A stretch of 55,203 nucleotides of DNA, taken from contig VGML01000001.1 of assembly GCA_016866415.1 (NCBI GenBank), positions 1 through 55,203 on the forward strand, in the 5' to 3' direction. The position numbers were made by a program, and so were the translations under genes. Positions 53,408 through 55,203 of this stretch are shown here, piece by piece. The notes beneath the pieces are model-generated. The model was not told where the DNA came from, did not search any database, and saw only the letters and a list, made by a program, of their open reading frames with translations. The stretch's first letter is position 1. Every line of letters starts with the position of its first letter. Source of the stretch: Bacteroidota bacterium. GTDB taxonomy: Bacteria > Bacteroidota > Bacteroidia > Flavobacteriales_D > Crocinitomicaceae.

Positions 53408-54046
53408 GGTTTGTTTTCAGCTAATTTAACTCAATAACGCAAAATGATGAAATTGTTTGCATTTTTTAAGTATTTTTCTCAATGCAAAGAACATAAAAAA
53501 AGTTTGAACACAACTCAATCATTTATTCGATCAATTTTTCTTAAGAAATAAATAAATAAAATTTTTCTTAAGATTTTTATTCTTTTTATTATGCTTGTTG
53601 ATATGTTACAAAATTTTTAATGGAATGTTAGGAATTTACATGATTAACATTTTTATTTGCGTTTTTAACAAAAAAGAAATAACTAACTATTTTTAAATCA
53701 ATTATATAACAATAAATCAATATTTAATAAATTAGTAACAACGTTTAAAAATAAAAGCTATTGTTAATATCATTTTCGTTTATAATTCGTGTCAAAGTTT
53801 TGTAAAATTCGAGCTAAAAAAAGGTTGCTCGTTCAATAATGTTTTGGTTAGGAAAAATAGTTTAATAATCCTAGAAATATCTTTTAAAAGTTTTGAACCT
53901 TAATTAACAAATCATGCTGTTTTTTTGTTGAAAGAATGCTTTTTACAATTCATATTGAATAGCGTTTTCAATAAAAACTAAATTCTTCCTTGTTTAAAAC
54001 TTGACACATTTGTTAATTCAAATTACTTTTACAAAAACAAACGACG
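53408..54046. other. 639-bp AT-rich divergent intergenic region
   Basis: No gene found. It separates DUF4175 and rpiB and should hold both promoters. A 14-nt direct repeat AATTTTTCTTAAGA occurs at 53533-53546 and 53560-53573 (27 bp apart), and each copy includes a CTTAAG palindrome. No DnaA-box cluster (TTATCCACA) is visible. Confidence 0.5.
54001..54031 (+). promoter_or_regulatory. Candidate rpiB promoter
   Basis: TTG at 54001-54003 and TACTTTTA at 54024-54031 (seven of eight positions of TAnnTTTG) are separated by 20 nt, a normal Bacteroidota spacing. Transcription would start near 54038, leaving a leader of about 9 nt before the ATG at 54047. Confidence 0.4.
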
Positions 54047-54484
54047 ATGTCAGAGAAAGTAATTCCAATCGGTGCAGATCATGCCGGTTTTAGTCTCAAA
54101 GGAAAGATAGTTCATTTTTTAGAATCAAAGGGTTATAACGTTCAAGATTTTGGATGTTTTTCTAAGGAAAGTATTGATTATCCTGATTTTGCTCACCCGG
54201 TAGCAGAAATGGTTGAACAAAATAGTGGTATGTTGGGAATTTTAATTTGTGGTTCTGGAAATGGAATTAACATGACTGCTAACAAACATAAAGGAATACG
54301 AAGTGCGCTATGCTGGAATAAAGAAATTACAGAACTTGCCCGTCAACACAACGACGCTAATATCATCGCTTTACCTGCACGTTTCATTTCAGAACAAGAG
54401 GCTATTGAAATAGTTGACACTTTTTTAGGCACAGCATTTGAAGGAGGAAGACATCAGCGTCGTATCGATAAAATTTCTTGTTAA
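54047..54484 (+). CDS. rpiB: Ribose-5-phosphate isomerase B
   Basis: A 145-residue RpiB/LacAB-family protein. Family blocks are IPIGADHAGFSLKG, DYPDFAHPVAEMV, the active-site CGSGNGINMTANK (catalytic Cys) and HNDANIIALPARF. It interconverts ribose 5-phosphate and ribulose 5-phosphate in the pentose phosphate pathway. The stop codon overlaps the start of the next gene by one nucleotide (TAATG). Confidence 0.94.
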   Translation: MSEKVIPIGADHAGFSLKGKIVHFLESKGYNVQDFGCFSKESIDYPDFAHPVAEMVEQNSGMLGILICGSGNGINMTANKHKGIRSALCWNKEITELARQHNDANIIALPARFISEQEAIEIVDTFLGTAFEGGRHQRRIDKISC

Positions 54485-55113
54485 TGCAGATTAAATTTTT
54501 TTTCTCACTAGCCATCTTATTTTCGTTAAGTAAATTAATTTCTCAGGAAAACTACCATTATAAATTCAACGGTTCAAAAGACACTTTTTTCCTCAGGGAT
54601 TATGCAAATTCCTTCTATACAGAAAAAGGGTTTCCTGTAAATTTAGATGGTGCTTTTATCATAGAGCCAACAAAAAAACACCAAACATGGGCAGTTCATA
54701 CGCTTGATACGGTTCGAAGAACTACCGCTACTTTTCTAATAGCAAACTATGAAATCAATCCAGAAACACAGGAGCGCGAAAAAGTTATCATTGATAAATT
54801 TATAGTGAAAATCAAAGGGGCTATAAAACCTGTCTTATGGTTGGGTAACTCAGTTTCAGGTGAAAAAATTGATACAACAGCTTTCAATGTTCATGTGGAA
54901 TTTGATAATGATTCAATAAAAGCAGAATATAAAATAGAAAGTTTTGATTTGGTATATGGTTCCACTATTTTTTCGTCAATAGGTAAAAGTCTTACCAAAA
55001 GCATGATTGATTTTATACTTGCTCTTAAAAAAGATGAAAAAGTTTTGTTGGATGTGACATGCTCAGATTTACGCGGAACAAAGAAGCAAATAAGAGGGAG
55101 CTTTGTTAGGTAA
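54484..55113 (+). CDS. Exported protein resembling the GldM C-terminal domain
   Basis: 209 residues from the ATG at 54484, which overlaps the rpiB stop and gives a clean signal peptide (MQIKFFFSLAILFSLSKLISQ). An upstream TTG would only add two residues. The C-terminal part (YKIESFDLVYGS ... DFILALKKDEKVLLDVTCSDLRGTKKQI) resembles the last periplasmic domain of GldM, the T9SS/gliding motor protein. It lacks GldM's N-terminal membrane helix and length. It may bind T9SS components, which is inference. Confidence 0.6.
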   Translation: MQIKFFFSLAILFSLSKLISQENYHYKFNGSKDTFFLRDYANSFYTEKGFPVNLDGAFIIEPTKKHQTWAVHTLDTVRRTTATFLIANYEINPETQEREKVIIDKFIVKIKGAIKPVLWLGNSVSGEKIDTTAFNVHVEFDNDSIKAEYKIESFDLVYGSTIFSSIGKSLTKSMIDFILALKKDEKVLLDVTCSDLRGTKKQIRGSFVR

Positions 55114-55203
55114 CGGTTTCGGGCTTTACGTTGGTGGGCTTTTGAAACCGTAAACTGTCTGCCAGCACCAACGTTTATTAGTTGCTCAAATGTTTGTATT
55201 CGC
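55112..55203 (+). repeat. Pseudoknot-like intergenic repeat (truncated by the window end)
   Basis: Two perfect inverted repeats are interleaved: ACGGTTTC (55113-55120) with GAAACCGT (55144-55151), and ACGTTGGTG (55128-55136) with CACCAACGT (55166-55174), with an extra GGC/GCC pair. Interleaving gives pseudoknot topology. From memory, similar sequences occur after genes in many Bacteroidota. The first bases overlap the preceding stop codon. Confidence 0.55.

Noticed and set aside
53408..54046. Chromosome origin (oriC) in the AT-rich intergenic region near the parS sites
   Set aside because: No cluster of DnaA boxes is visible and dnaA is not in the window. AT-richness alone is weak.
55112..55203. 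Integron attC site
   Set aside because: attC sites form nested imperfect arms. Here the arms are interleaved, and no integrase or second attC is seen.

Overview
The window reads as chromosome of a Bacteroidota member, most likely order Flavobacteriales and close to Crocinitomicaceae (Fluviicola-like). The DNA is AT-rich and start codons lack clear Shine-Dalgarno sequences. A few starts are preceded by TAnnTTTG-type -7 elements. There are type IX secretion (T9SS) C-terminal sorting domains of both type A (3088-5364) and type B (31705-33975), and other lineage markers such as a DUF4175 protein and a GldM-like exported protein. Genus-level placement is inference. I saw no tRNA, rRNA, CRISPR array, transposase or phage gene.

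Positions 1-16310 hold mostly housekeeping genes: a truncated membrane sensor overlapping uridine kinase, an exported thioredoxin-like protein, a secreted serine protease, hemW, a trans-sulfuration-type PLP enzyme divergent from an Lrp/AsnC regulator, aspS, hflX, a small cytochrome c / membrane protein pair, lepA, an FAD oxidoreductase and comF. A degenerate surface-protein fragment lies between hflX and aspS. Positions 16311-20342 hold nrdB-nrdA behind a long leader with a candidate structured element. A 71-bp tandem repeat begins inside the last codons of nrdA. Positions 20428-38771 hold an LTA-synthase-like sulfatase-fold enzyme, a large predicted beta-barrel, dxr, a three-frame SRPBCC/AHSA1 pseudogene, a bestrophin, tryptophan 2,3-dioxygenase, a solitary peptide-binding lipoprotein, a choice-of-anchor-L adhesin-like protein, an M20 peptidase, a LEA2-like lipoprotein and polA.

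Positions 39041-47050 are the standout. Four tightly coupled minus-strand genes encode (in order of transcription) a 1417-aa protein, a leucine-rich-repeat (LRR) protein, a MoxR-family AAA+ ATPase, and a metallopeptidase-like/VWA protein of the DUF2201 type. The 1417-aa protein has a retron-type reverse transcriptase (NAxxH, YSDD and VTG motifs) followed by a C-type-lectin/FISUMP-like domain, LRRs, a DUF4116-like segment and more LRRs. The genes end in a strong intrinsic terminator. About 180 nt separate the last stop from the terminator, and this stretch can fold into a closed, multi-hairpin structure that is a candidate msr-msd-like RNA. I know of no described retron type with this architecture and propose it as a candidate undescribed defence (or other conflict) system. 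Its function is inferred from composition only.

Positions 47270-55203 hold mnmG, ybeY, an RsbW-like ATPase and DUF4175 as a conserved-looking minus-strand block, with two parS (ParB-binding) consensus palindromes at the ybeY/mnmG junction. This suggests that the region is origin-proximal and that the RT system sits about 2 kb from a centromere. A 639-bp AT-rich divergent intergenic region, rpiB, a GldM-C-like exported protein and a pseudoknot-like intergenic repeat (cut by the window end) close the window.
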